From: an uncultured Muribaculaceae bacterium
GTDB taxonomy: Bacteria > Bacteroidota > Bacteroidia > Bacteroidales > Muribaculaceae
Length of the DNA: 64,000 bases
Reading direction: 5' to 3'
Assembly: GCA_910578075.1 (NCBI GenBank)
Contig: CAJTPK010000012.1
Span: forward strand, 1-64,000
Shown: in pieces, positions 33,521-43,023 of the stretch
Numbering within the stretch: the first letter of the stretch is position 1
Layout of the letters: each line of letters starts with the position of its first letter
Program-made: the position numbers and the translations under genes
Notes under the pieces: model-generated
The model's database searches: none
Told to the model about the DNA's origin: nothing
The model's input: the letters and a program-made list of their open reading frames with translations, nothing else

Positions 33521-34450
33521 TTATGCGGGGAGGGCAGCGTTTGTTTTGTGAACGGCCTCAGCGCTTTTCTTGAAGAGTTCTTTCTCCTCCTCGTTGAGTT
33601 CGATCTCAAGGATTTTCTTGATACCACCTTTACCAAGAACACAAGGAACACCTATGCAGAGATCGCTCTCACCATATTCACCCTCAAGAAGAGCGGAGCA
33701 GGGGATGATTGCATCCTGATCGTGGATAATAGCCTCAACAACCTCAGCTGTAGCAGCACCGGGAGCATACCATGCGGATGTGCCAAGAAGCTTGGTAAGA
33801 GTAGCGCCTCCTACCATTGTGTCAGCTGCAACTTTATCAAGTTCCTCAGCTGAGAGGAAGTTGGTTACAGGTATACCGCGGAGGGTTGCGAAACGCTTCA
33901 TAGGAATCATGGTTGTATCACCATGGCCACCGATAACGAATCCTTCGATCTCGTTGGGATTAGCGTTGAGTGCTTTGCTGAGATAATATTTGAAGCGGCT
34001 GCTGTCGAGGGCTCCACCCATACCGATGATACGGTTTTTGGGAAGACCGGAAACTTTGTGGATAAGGTATGTCATTGTGTCCATAGGGTTGGAAACGCAA
34101 ACGATCACAGCGTTGGGGCTGTGTGCGAGAACGCTCTCAGTCACCTGCTTAACGATACCTGCATTCACACCGATAAGTTCCTCACGGGTCATACCCGGTT
34201 TGCGGGGAATTCCGGAAGTGATAACGACAACATCGCTGTCTTTTGTAGCTTCATAATTGTTTGTAACACCGCTGATGCGAGTGTTCATGTCGAGAAGGTT
34301 TGCGGTCTGCATCATGTCCATGGCTTTGCCTTCGGACACACCCTCTTTGATATCGATCATAACCACCTCATCGGCGATTTCACGGAGTGCCATAACATTG
34401 GCAGCTGTAGCGCCTACGTTACCGGCGCCTACTACGGTTACTTTTGACAT
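33521..34450 (-). CDS. mdh: Malate dehydrogenase
   Basis: The 309-residue protein begins MSKVTVVGAGNVGATAAN, the NAD-binding GxGxxG. It has VVITSGIPRKPGMTREEL (substrate-binding Arg), VSNPMDTMTYL, and the catalytic GGHGDTTMIPM. The lactate-dehydrogenase-like MDH subtype is usual in Bacteroidota. It interconverts malate and oxaloacetate in the fumarate branch. It has its own promoter and a stem-loop at the start of the leader. Confidence 0.95.
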   Translation of the reverse strand: MSKVTVVGAGNVGATAANVMALREIADEVVMIDIKEGVSEGKAMDMMQTANLLDMNTRISGVTNNYEATKDSDVVVITSGIPRKPGMTREELIGVNAGIVKQVTESVLAHSPNAVIVCVSNPMDTMTYLIHKVSGLPKNRIIGMGGALDSSRFKYYLSKALNANPNEIEGFVIGGHGDTTMIPMKRFATLRGIPVTNFLSAEELDKVAADTMVGGATLTKLLGTSAWYAPGAATAEVVEAIIHDQDAIIPCSALLEGEYGESDLCIGVPCVLGKGGIKKILEIELNEEEKELFKKSAEAVHKTNAALPA

Positions 34451-34496
34451 AATTGTCTGTAATTTATGAGATTAATATTGATAATGTACTATCGTT

Positions 34497-34522
34497 GAAT
34501 CCCCTGCAAGCAGGTCGGATTC
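34497..34522 (-). promoter_or_regulatory. Stem-loop at the 5' end of the mdh leader
   Basis: GAATCC (34497-34502) pairs with GGATTC (34517-34522) and, inside, CCTG pairs with CAGG. The predicted start of the mdh transcript is about 34526, so the hairpin would form within the first bases of the mRNA. Confidence 0.5.
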
Positions 34523-34532
34523 TATTCTCTCA

Positions 34533-34563
34533 CAAAATTAGGGAAATAATTCTTTAATTCAAA
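34533..34563 (-). promoter_or_regulatory. Promoter of mdh
   Basis: On the minus strand TTTG (34563-34560), 19 bases, then TAATTTTG (34540-34533) match the Bacteroidota consensus completely. Confidence 0.75.
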
Positions 34564-34579
34564 TTAAAATGAAAAATTT

Positions 34580-35911
34580 TTAGAAGGAAAATGAAACAAA
34601 AGCACCAAGACGGCGCGCCCATCCGGTCTGTCCATCGAAATTCAAGCGTCGGCCAAGATCGAATTCAACGGCGCATGATATTCTCGGAGTAAGATACCAG
34701 AACACATTTGCAGCCATGTAGAGTCCTTGTTTGTATTGGTCACCTCCGACGGGATATTTAGGTGCGTACCTTGTGGCGCCAAATGTGGCACTTGCAAATA
34801 CCATTGGGGTGAAATTGTACTGAAGTCCTGCGTATCCACCGTAGCAGAACGGAGCGTAAAGTTCACCGGGCTTATCCGGATTTGCGACAAGGTCGTATGC
34901 TCCCATCAACCAGTCACCGCCAAGGCTACCATAGCCGTTGCCGCCGTTAAGACATCCGTATACTGTCATGGCGTAGAATGGTCTGAAAAGAGTGGATAGC
35001 TGAAGCCCATAACCGGAACGTGTGTGATTTTTGCCAGCTATTAGATTTCGATAAGGCAGAGATCTGTAGATTGCAGAAAACCGCAAATGGTTTGATTGCC
35101 CCCATCCGTATTGCAGGAAGGCAGCCACATCCGGAATGTATTGAGAAACTTTTGCTGTCTGGTCCGGAATAACCTCTATCTGATCAGATGGAGTCTCAAC
35201 GGAAGCCGCTACAGTGAAACCTTTCGGAAGTTTATGCATCCATCTTATAAGGACAGAGGTTGCGCTCATCTTGGCATTCGGTCCGGAAGCATCTACAGTC
35301 GGAGGTAGAGCGGTGGGATCACTGAAGGTAGAGTTTGTGTAGCCGAATGTCCAGTCGTTGATTGTGGCATATGCTTTTTTCAAGTGAAAATCACGCGCCT
35401 GATAGCCATTAAAATTGGCTTCTATATACACCTGATAGTCTCCAAGGAGCTTATTTCTACCCAAAACACGGAAAAATAGAGCTGTTCCGGCCGGTGTGGT
35501 GCCGAGATAGCGCTTCCGCAAAGGATCTTTTTCCATCGGTATGAGATAAGGCGCGAATCCAGGGGACGGCAGAGCGCCACCCCAGTCGAAGTATCCCCTC
35601 ATACGCACGCAACCTCCGATTCCCATTGCAAGTTTGGAATCTTTTGAAAGAAACAGGAAGTATGGAGCGAGAGGATCCTGGAAATGCCGGAACTGATCCT
35701 CGTAGAATTTCTGTATCAGGTTGTTTGTGGAATCGCGCGGAGGTTCGTCTCCTTTTCCAAAATATATCAATTTATGATTGGAAATTGTTGAATCCATTCT
35801 AATATCCTCAAGACTTCGCCTGTTTTCAGAAATAGCGGACAATGGCAATATCATAGACAACAGCAATATTGTCAATGAAAGATTTGCACTGTTTTTAGTT
35901 GTCATGCACAT
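34580..35911 (-). CDS. DcaP-like trimeric outer-membrane porin
   Basis: The 443-residue protein has a signal peptide (hydrophobic residues 10-26) and a beta-barrel pattern ending in the outer-membrane signature FVSFSF. LAMGIGGCVRMRGYFDWGG and the long alternating strands resemble the DcaP family. It would allow diffusion of small, perhaps anionic, solutes. It is followed by the mdh promoter and is transcribed alone; no clear promoter was found before it. Confidence 0.75.
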   Translation of the reverse strand: MCMTTKNSANLSLTILLLSMILPLSAISENRRSLEDIRMDSTISNHKLIYFGKGDEPPRDSTNNLIQKFYEDQFRHFQDPLAPYFLFLSKDSKLAMGIGGCVRMRGYFDWGGALPSPGFAPYLIPMEKDPLRKRYLGTTPAGTALFFRVLGRNKLLGDYQVYIEANFNGYQARDFHLKKAYATINDWTFGYTNSTFSDPTALPPTVDASGPNAKMSATSVLIRWMHKLPKGFTVAASVETPSDQIEVIPDQTAKVSQYIPDVAAFLQYGWGQSNHLRFSAIYRSLPYRNLIAGKNHTRSGYGLQLSTLFRPFYAMTVYGCLNGGNGYGSLGGDWLMGAYDLVANPDKPGELYAPFCYGGYAGLQYNFTPMVFASATFGATRYAPKYPVGGDQYKQGLYMAANVFWYLTPRISCAVEFDLGRRLNFDGQTGWARRLGAFVSFSF

Positions 35912-35960
35912 GGTATATAGTTTTGATGTTTTAAAACAGCTTTGTAAACTGCATTATTAG

Positions 35961-35991
35961 TTTGCAATATGGAATAAATTATTTAACTTTG
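35961..35991 (+). promoter_or_regulatory. Promoter of the GH43-GH97 operon
   Basis: TTTG at 35961-35964, 19 bases, then TAACTTTG at 35984-35991. The expected start, near 35998, lies inside a perfect palindrome. Confidence 0.8.
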
Positions 35992-35995
35992 CACA

Positions 35996-36018
35996 ATAAG
36001 TGTAAAATTTACACTTAT
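35996..36018. promoter_or_regulatory. Perfect 23-bp palindrome at the transcription start (candidate operator)
   Basis: ATAAGTGTAAA and TTTACACTTAT are exact inverse complements around one base. The position, from +1 onward, is ideal for a repressor that blocks the glycosidase operon. The cognate regulator is not in the window. Confidence 0.65.
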
Positions 36019-36075
36019 CTGTATTTTCTTTGTTAAACAACCTTAAAATTCACTTTAAAACTATAACAACCGACC

Positions 36076-38958
36076 ATGACACGATGTTTATTATCGTTCC
36101 TGATTGTTTTCGTGGGACTGACAGCATCGGCAAGGAGTAAAGTTCCTGCTGAGAAAGATTTCGCCGGATATCTTTTCACTTACTTCACCGGCAATAACAA
36201 CAACAAAGAGGAGGAGGCCATTAGATTTGCCCTTAGCGAAAACGGCTATGATTACAAGGCATTGAATGGAAACCGGCCTGTAATTAAATCAGCATTGATT
36301 AGTGAGACCGGCGGTGTGAGAGACCCGCATATATTGCGCGGACCGGATAATTGCTTCTACATGGTTGTAACCGACATGGTGTCGGCACGCGGATGGGATT
36401 CCAACCGCGGTATGGTTCTTTTGAAATCTTGCGATCTTATCAACTGGTCGCATTCAGTAATCAATATCCAGAAAAAATATAAGGGGCAGGAGAATCTAAA
36501 ACGCGTGTGGGCTCCTCAGACAATATATGATCCCAAAGCCAAGAAGATGCTTGTATATTGGTCGATGCAGCATGGTGATGGTCCTGATATCATATATTAT
36601 GCTTACGCAAACAAGGATTTCACGGATATCGAAGGCACGCCCAAGCCATTTTTCCTTCCCAAGGATGGTAAGTCCTGTATCGATGGGGATATAGTTTACA
36701 AGGATGGCGTATATTATCTGTTTTACAAGACGGAGGGTCATGGCAATGGAATCAAGGTTGCCACCACAAAGAATCTTACATCCGGAGACTGGACGGAATA
36801 TCCCGATTATAAGCAGCAGACAAAGGAAGCCGTGGAAGGCGCCGGTACGTTCAAGCTGATAGGCGAAGATAAATATATCCTCATGTATGATGTATATATG
36901 AAAAAGGGGTATGATTTCACTGAGTCAACCGACCTTCAGAACTTCAAAAATACAGAGAAGAAAGTAACAATGAATTTCCATCCGCGCCACGGTACAGTTA
37001 TCCCCGTGACAGCAGAGGAAATCAAGCGTCTCAAAGATAAATGGGGAGATCCGGATGATGGGATATCTTCAGCATCTGTCTGCAGTCCTGACGGGAAATT
37101 ACGTGTAGAAGTAAAGGCGAATGGTGGTATTCCGGTGTACAATGTTGCTTACAACGGAGTTGAAATGCTTGAGAATTCACCATTGGGTATTGTTGCAGAT
37201 TATGCCGACTTTTCAAAGAATCTCCGTATGATTGCGCGTCATGATAATGAGATGCACAAGAAATATGAGAATGGAAGAATAAAGCGCTCTTCTGTTGAAT
37301 TTGATGCCCACACATTGACATGTGAATTCAAGAATCCCAAAGGTGAAAAAATAAGTGTTGAGTTTGTGGTTTCTAACAATGATGTAGCTTTCCGATATAA
37401 TCTTGCCCGTCCTAAAGAAACAGGCGCGGCAAGGATAATGTCGGAGAAAACCGGCTTCCATCTTCCTTCTAATGCCACATGTTTCCTGACACCGCAAAGT
37501 GATGCTATGATTGCATGGAAACGCACCAAGCCGAGTTATGAAGAGGAATATATAATTGATGCTCCACTCTCGACAAAATCACAGTATGGACACGGATTCA
37601 CATTCCCGGCCTTATTTAGAGTGGGAAATGCCGGCTGGGTTCTTGTAAGCGAGACGGGAGTTGACAGGAGTTATTGCGGTTCAAGGCTTTCAGATCAGAC
37701 TGACGGTGTGTTCTCTATCGCTTTCCCTATGGCTGAGGAGAATAATGGCAATGGCACGGTTGAACCTGCTTTTGCACTGCCGGGCTCCACGCCTTGGCGA
37801 ACTATCACTGTAGGGACTGACCTTAAGCCAATTGTAGAGACTACCGCAGCTTGGAATACTGTTGAACCTCGATATGAAAGCAAGTATGAATATAATCCAG
37901 GGAAAGGAACATGGAGCTGGATTGTATGGCAGGATAACAGTATCAATAAAAAAGACATTAAGAAATACATAGATCTTGCTGCCGCCATGGGGTATCCATA
38001 CACTTTGATCGATAATTTCTGGGATACAAACATCGGTCGCGACGGTATTGTTGAGCTTATTGAATATGGTAAGGATAAAGGCGTGACACCTCTGCTATGG
38101 TATAGCTCAAGCGGATATTGGAATGATATTGTCCAAAGCCCGATAAATATAATGGATAATCCCATTACCCGTAAGAAAGAGATGGCCTGGTTGCAGAGCA
38201 TTGGAGTAAAGGGTATAAAGGTAGATTTCTTTGGCGGAGATAAGCAAGAGACGATGCGTCTTTATGAAGATATTCTCAGTGATGCGGATGACCACGGACT
38301 GATGGTGATTTTCCACGGATGCACGCTGCCGAGAGGATGGGAAAGAATGTATCCCAATTATGTTGGAAGCGAAGCTGTTCTTGCGTCAGAGAATATGATA
38401 TTCAACCAGCATTTCTGCGATAAAGAGGCTGAAAACGCTACATTGCATCCGTTTATCCGCAACACGGTCGGAGCCATGGAGTATGGCGGTACATTCCTGA
38501 ACAAGAGATTGCATAAGAGCAATAAAGAGGGAAATATCCGCAAGACCTCGGATGTATTCCAGCTTGCCCTTGCCACAATATATCAGAGCCCCGCTCAGAA
38601 TTTTGCATTGACTCCAAATAATCTTGAAGACGCGTCTCCAATCGCTCTTGATTATATGAGAAATGTTCCTACAACATGGGATGAAACACGTTATGTCGCA
38701 GGTTATCCAGGTAAATATGCTGTGATTGCCCGCAAAAGCGGAGGAAAATGGTATGTTGCAGGTATAAATGCTCTGGATGAGCCATTGTCGCTTGATCTTG
38801 ATCTGGCATTTCTTGGTGGTGGAGATGCAACAGTTTATTCAGATGGAGATAACGGAGACGTTAATAAAAACGTAGTTGCCCTGAAATCAACCAAGAAAGG
38901 CGCTGTTAATCATTCAGTGCAGTTGCCGTCACAGAAAGGTTTTGTAATTGTAAAATAA
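36076..38958 (+). CDS. Secreted GH43-GH97 double glycosidase
   Basis: The 960-residue protein has a signal peptide (to about residue 20) and two enzyme domains. Residues ~30-320 form a GH43 five-bladed propeller with RDPHI (Asp83, base), SCIDGDI (Asp205 or Asp203) and AVEGAGTF (Glu254, acid). Residues ~330-960 form a GH97 enzyme with WSWIVWQDNS and GIKVDFFGGDKQ. The Asp (about 717) in the latter matches the nucleophile of retaining GH97 alpha-galactosidase or beta-L-arabinopyranosidase types, not the inverting SusB type. Together with the next gene, GH51, this suggests attack on arabinan or arabinogalactan side chains. Substrates are inferred. Confidence 0.88.
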   Translation: MTRCLLSFLIVFVGLTASARSKVPAEKDFAGYLFTYFTGNNNNKEEEAIRFALSENGYDYKALNGNRPVIKSALISETGGVRDPHILRGPDNCFYMVVTDMVSARGWDSNRGMVLLKSCDLINWSHSVINIQKKYKGQENLKRVWAPQTIYDPKAKKMLVYWSMQHGDGPDIIYYAYANKDFTDIEGTPKPFFLPKDGKSCIDGDIVYKDGVYYLFYKTEGHGNGIKVATTKNLTSGDWTEYPDYKQQTKEAVEGAGTFKLIGEDKYILMYDVYMKKGYDFTESTDLQNFKNTEKKVTMNFHPRHGTVIPVTAEEIKRLKDKWGDPDDGISSASVCSPDGKLRVEVKANGGIPVYNVAYNGVEMLENSPLGIVADYADFSKNLRMIARHDNEMHKKYENGRIKRSSVEFDAHTLTCEFKNPKGEKISVEFVVSNNDVAFRYNLARPKETGAARIMSEKTGFHLPSNATCFLTPQSDAMIAWKRTKPSYEEEYIIDAPLSTKSQYGHGFTFPALFRVGNAGWVLVSETGVDRSYCGSRLSDQTDGVFSIAFPMAEENNGNGTVEPAFALPGSTPWRTITVGTDLKPIVETTAAWNTVEPRYESKYEYNPGKGTWSWIVWQDNSINKKDIKKYIDLAAAMGYPYTLIDNFWDTNIGRDGIVELIEYGKDKGVTPLLWYSSSGYWNDIVQSPINIMDNPITRKKEMAWLQSIGVKGIKVDFFGGDKQETMRLYEDILSDADDHGLMVIFHGCTLPRGWERMYPNYVGSEAVLASENMIFNQHFCDKEAENATLHPFIRNTVGAMEYGGTFLNKRLHKSNKEGNIRKTSDVFQLALATIYQSPAQNFALTPNNLEDASPIALDYMRNVPTTWDETRYVAGYPGKYAVIARKSGGKWYVAGINALDEPLSLDLDLAFLGGGDATVYSDGDNGDVNKNVVALKSTKKGAVNHSVQLPSQKGFVIVK

Positions 38959-38964
38959 GAAGAT

Positions 38965-41511
38965 ATGATCTTTTCAAGATTATTAATAGTAGCTGTCGGC
39001 ATATCTATGCTGACAGCTTCTTTTGCAGTTTCGGGAGCTGAAACTATAACAGGAGAGAAGGCGGATTCCCTTTTATTGTTTTCATATTCCAAGCCGGATG
39101 GACGTAGTGGTCTTAGGTTGGCATGGAGCGATAACGGAAATACATGGCATTCAATATGCGATCCTAAGGGTAATTCAAAGAGTGGATATAATTTTGTATC
39201 TTCAGATTTTGGACCATGGGGTAGTCATAAGACCATGTTCGATCCCGTTCTTCATAAGACTTCGGATGGTTGGTTGGCGACATGGTATGTGTCGTCAAAA
39301 CGTGAGACTTTAGCTGCAGCTTATTCTCCAGATCTTATCAAATGGCAGCCACAACGGTATGCTTCAAAAGAAGATAGCTGTGGACTTGGTTTCTGTGGAT
39401 TGGATAAGGGTGTTGCTTCAGAAGTTATGGTCAACGGCAAGAATTATAACGGATATGTTATAAAAGTGCCGTCATCAACTGTCAGTTCGCTTATGGAGTA
39501 TGTCGTGTCAAGAGGAGAGAAAAGTAGACGTGAGGCTCAGCTTATGAAAGATGACGGTGCGCGATTTGCCGGACTTAAACCGCTGAAAGCATCAATTTCT
39601 CCTGTAAAGGGCATCGCTCCTCTTGCAATTTCGGATAAGTTGATAGGCATATTTTTTGAAGATATCAGTTACGCTGCCGATGGAGGTCTATATGGCGAAT
39701 TAGTGCAGAACCGCGATTTTGAGTACGATTTTTCCGAGAATCATAAAAAAGGGTGGGGACCCGGTTATGCATGGTCGCTTAAGGATTTAGCCGGCAATTC
39801 CAATAATATGATTTTCTCTGATCTGGATCCACTTCACCAAAATAATCGCAATTATCTCAAGATAAGTGGAAACCACAGAGATCTGCAACTTGAGAATTCA
39901 GGATTTGATGGCATATCAATCCAAAAAGGGGAGTCGTATTATTTTTCAATGTTTGTAAGAAATAATGCGAAAGTATCCGGCTTGAAATTTGATGTTTCAC
40001 TTGTTTCACCGGATGGAAAAACAGCAGGTAAAGGACGAATAAATATAAAAGGCAAAGGATGGCAAAAGTCAGAGATTAAGATAAAATCCTCCGTGAGTGC
40101 GAGAAATTGCAGACTTGTTATCAATATTCCTGCAAAAGCTGATTGCGATATAGACATGATATCGTTGTTCCCGGTCAACACATTCAAAGGACGTAGAAAC
40201 GGATTGAGGAAAGATCTCGCCGAATCTTTGGCAGCGCTGCATCCTAAATTTGTGCGTTTCCCGGGAGGATGTGTAGCTCATGGAGATGGCATTGATAACA
40301 TTTATGATTGGAAGGGATCAATTGGTCCGCTTGAAAGTCGCAAGCCACTTCGTAATATTTGGAACTATCATCAGACAAGAGGATTGGGATATCATGAATA
40401 TTTTCTTATGTGTGAAGACTTAGGTGCCGCTCCACTTCCGGTGTTGGCAGCAGGTGTGCCATGTCAGAATTCCGGGCGTAAACATGCCGGTTCACATAAC
40501 GAGATCACAGAATTCGGTCAGCAATGCGGAATACCGATGGGAGACATGGATGATTATGTTCAGGATATTCTCGATCTGATAGAATATGCCAATGGCGGAG
40601 TGGAAACTGAATGGGGGGCAAAGCGCGCTGAAGCCGGTCATCCGGCACCGTTTGGTTTGAAATATCTCGGTATAGGTAATGAGGATATGATCACCGAAGT
40701 GTTTGAAGAAAGATTCAAATATATCCATGATGTTTTGAAAGAGAAGCATCCGGAAATAACAGTTATAGGCACAGTCGGTCCATTCTTTGAAGGATCTGAT
40801 TATGATGAGGGCTGGCGTTTTGCAAAGAAAGAGAATGTACCTATGGTTGACGAACATTATTATGTAGCCCCCGGTTGGTATATTAATAACAGGAGATTCT
40901 ATGATGGATATGACCGAAAGGGTCCGAAGGTATATCTCGGAGAGTATGCTTCTCATCTTCCGGACAGAAGCAATACGATGGAGACAGCTTTGAGCGTTGC
41001 ATTATATCTGACAGATGTTGAAAGAAATGGTGATGTTGTTGAGATGACATCATACGCTCCGCTTTTTGCAAAAGACAATCATGTGAACTGGCGGCCGGAC
41101 ATGATTTATTTTAATAATGATACAATCCGTTTCACTCCGGATTATTATGTGCAGCAGATGTACGGACAAAATTCCGGAACGGAATATATTCCTTCTGAGA
41201 TAAAACTGTCGGATACATCCGAAGAAGTTTCGAAGCGCATAGGTCATTCTCTTGTAAGGGATCCGGAAACGTGCGACCTGATTGTAAAGATAGCAAATCT
41301 GTTGCCAGTAGCAGTATCGATAGATGAGAATCTTTCGGATTTGGGTATTGTAAACGGGAATGCAGAAATTGAGGTATTGTCAGGTCACCCCGATGATAAA
41401 TGCACTAAACCGGTAAAAGATTCCGTTTCTATATCAGGAGGTAGTCTTAAATTTGAGGCGGCTCCATATTCATTTAATGTGATAAGAATCGGAAATCATA
41501 ATGAATTATGA
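38965..41511 (+). CDS. GH51 alpha-L-arabinofuranosidase with a degenerate GH43-like N-terminal module
   Basis: The 848-residue protein has a signal peptide (to about residue 25). Residues ~35-165 look like a fragment of a GH43-type propeller (LRLAWSDNGNTWHSI, TWYVSSKRETLAAAYSPDLIKW), too short for a full propeller. From about residue 215 comes a complete GH51 enzyme: LIGIFFEDISYAADGG, RFPGGCVAHG, acid/base Glu573 in GIGNEDM and nucleophile Glu660 in YLGEYAS, then a C-terminal beta domain. It removes terminal arabinofuranose. It begins six bases after the GH43-GH97 gene and overlaps fdtA by 11 bases. Confidence 0.88.
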   Translation: MIFSRLLIVAVGISMLTASFAVSGAETITGEKADSLLLFSYSKPDGRSGLRLAWSDNGNTWHSICDPKGNSKSGYNFVSSDFGPWGSHKTMFDPVLHKTSDGWLATWYVSSKRETLAAAYSPDLIKWQPQRYASKEDSCGLGFCGLDKGVASEVMVNGKNYNGYVIKVPSSTVSSLMEYVVSRGEKSRREAQLMKDDGARFAGLKPLKASISPVKGIAPLAISDKLIGIFFEDISYAADGGLYGELVQNRDFEYDFSENHKKGWGPGYAWSLKDLAGNSNNMIFSDLDPLHQNNRNYLKISGNHRDLQLENSGFDGISIQKGESYYFSMFVRNNAKVSGLKFDVSLVSPDGKTAGKGRINIKGKGWQKSEIKIKSSVSARNCRLVINIPAKADCDIDMISLFPVNTFKGRRNGLRKDLAESLAALHPKFVRFPGGCVAHGDGIDNIYDWKGSIGPLESRKPLRNIWNYHQTRGLGYHEYFLMCEDLGAAPLPVLAAGVPCQNSGRKHAGSHNEITEFGQQCGIPMGDMDDYVQDILDLIEYANGGVETEWGAKRAEAGHPAPFGLKYLGIGNEDMITEVFEERFKYIHDVLKEKHPEITVIGTVGPFFEGSDYDEGWRFAKKENVPMVDEHYYVAPGWYINNRRFYDGYDRKGPKVYLGEYASHLPDRSNTMETALSVALYLTDVERNGDVVEMTSYAPLFAKDNHVNWRPDMIYFNNDTIRFTPDYYVQQMYGQNSGTEYIPSEIKLSDTSEEVSKRIGHSLVRDPETCDLIVKIANLLPVAVSIDENLSDLGIVNGNAEIEVLSGHPDDKCTKPVKDSVSISGGSLKFEAAPYSFNVIRIGNHNEL

Positions 41512-41914
41512 AATTATAGAATTGCCCCGTCATCTTGACAGACGAGGAAATCTTTCGGTGGTGGAGAATGGCATTCATATCCCGTTTGATATGAAACGCG
41601 CTTTCTTCATATACGATGTGCCGGGAGGTGAAAGTCGGGCAGGGCATGCACATCATACTTTATATGAGTTCATAATTGCAGTAGGAGGAAGTTTTACTGT
41701 TCATCTTGATGATGGCGTCGAACAGGAATCAATATTGATGAACAAACCTTATGTCGGATTGCTCGTAAAGCCAGGGACATGGTCGCATCTTGTGGATTTT
41801 TCTTCCGGGGCAGTTGCTTTGGTACTTGCCTCAGATTTCTATAATGAGGATGACTATATCCGTAATTATGATGAATTCCTTGAATTGAAGAGAAAGAATG
41901 GTGAAATTTCTTGA
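41501..41914 (+). CDS. fdtA: dTDP-4-oxo-6-deoxyglucose 3,4-ketoisomerase (FdtA/QdtA type)
   Basis: The 137-residue cupin contains DRRGNLSVVENG and the active-site RAGHAHHTLYEF, with both histidines that act in this sugar ketoisomerase family, then SFTVHLDDG. It moves the keto group from C4 to C3 of dTDP-6-deoxy-4-hexulose. The next gene, an aminotransferase, then makes a 3-amino sugar. The 11-base overlap with the GH51 gene is unusual for a catabolic-biosynthetic pair. Whether the product is the galacto (Fdt) or gluco (Qdt) form cannot be told. Confidence 0.85.
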   Translation: MNYEIIELPRHLDRRGNLSVVENGIHIPFDMKRAFFIYDVPGGESRAGHAHHTLYEFIIAVGGSFTVHLDDGVEQESILMNKPYVGLLVKPGTWSHLVDFSSGAVALVLASDFYNEDDYIRNYDEFLELKRKNGEIS

Positions 41915-43022
41915 TATAAAGAAAATTACAGAGTCGTTTGAACCGGAGATTTCAGAGACTGTTCAGCGGGTTGTAAGATCCGGTTGGTATCTTCAAGGCG
42001 AGGAGAACCGGAAATTCGAATCAAGATATTCCGAATATATTGGCGTATCCCATATGGTGGGATGCGCCAATGGCTTGGATGCGCTTACCCTTATCTTGAG
42101 GGCTTATATCGAAATGGGCAGGATTTGCCCTGGAGATGAGGTTATTGTACCTGCCAATACGTACATAGCAACGATATTGTCGATTACAGAAAATGGATTG
42201 ACTCCGGTACTTGTAGAGCCGGATGCCGATACTTTACAGATCGATTTCGCGAAGCTCAAGGCTGCTGTGACTGATAATACAAAAGCCGTGATGATAGTTC
42301 ACCTCTATGGTAAGTGTGCCTATAGCGATGAATTGGGTGCTTATTGTCGAGATAACGGTCTATTGCTTATTGAAGATAATGCACAGGCTCATGGGTGTCT
42401 ATACAAAGGGAGACGCACGGGATCGCTTGGTGATGCGGCAGCCCACAGTTTTTATCCGGGAAAGAATCTTGGTGCGCTCGGTGACGGAGGTGCTGTGACG
42501 ACATGCGATGAGGAACTGGCTTTCACTGTCAGAAGGCTTGCAAATTATGGTTCGGATAAGAAATATATATTCGATTCCATTGGTAAGAATTCTCGTCTTG
42601 ATGAAGTTCAGGCAGCAGTTCTAAGTCTTAAACTTAAGAGACTTGACAAGGATAACGAACGTAGAAGATGCGTGGCAAGGAAATATGTTGATGGCATTAA
42701 TAATCCGTTAATCCGCATACCAAAAGGTATAAAGGATATCAATGATAGCAACGTCTATCACTTGTTCCCAATCATGTGTGAACAACGGGATTCTTTATGT
42801 CGCCACCTTGAAAAACATGGCATTCAAACCATTATCCATTATCCAATTCCTCCGCACAAACAGAAATGTTACGAGGGGAAAGAACTGCTTAAAATCTCAG
42901 GTAATCTTGAGGTGACGGAAGCCATTCACGAGAAGGAACTGTCGCTTCCGATGTCTCCAGTCATGACTGAAGAGGAGGTGCAAAGGGTTATAGATGCTTT
43001 AAATTCATTCAGTATATATTAA
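41898..43022 (+). CDS. fdtB: dTDP-3-amino-3,6-dideoxyhexose transaminase (DegT family)
   Basis: The 374-residue PLP enzyme has VGCANGLDALTLILRAY, DEVIVPANTYIAT, LIEDNAQAHG and the PLP-binding lysine in FYPGKNLGALGDGGAV. This is the FdtB/QdtB branch of sugar aminotransferases, which uses the 3-keto product of the ketoisomerase before it. It overlaps fdtA by 17 bases. The product would be dTDP-Fuc3N or dTDP-Qui3N for a surface glycan. No rmlA/rmlB lies in the window. Confidence 0.88.
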   Translation: MVKFLDIKKITESFEPEISETVQRVVRSGWYLQGEENRKFESRYSEYIGVSHMVGCANGLDALTLILRAYIEMGRICPGDEVIVPANTYIATILSITENGLTPVLVEPDADTLQIDFAKLKAAVTDNTKAVMIVHLYGKCAYSDELGAYCRDNGLLLIEDNAQAHGCLYKGRRTGSLGDAAAHSFYPGKNLGALGDGGAVTTCDEELAFTVRRLANYGSDKKYIFDSIGKNSRLDEVQAAVLSLKLKRLDKDNERRRCVARKYVDGINNPLIRIPKGIKDINDSNVYHLFPIMCEQRDSLCRHLEKHGIQTIIHYPIPPHKQKCYEGKELLKISGNLEVTEAIHEKELSLPMSPVMTEEEVQRVIDALNSFSIY

Positions 43023-43023
43023 C

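Noticed and set aside
33923..34447. Long open frame on the plus strand opposite mdh
   Set aside because: It is the complement of a clearly assigned, strongly codon-biased gene and has no family features.
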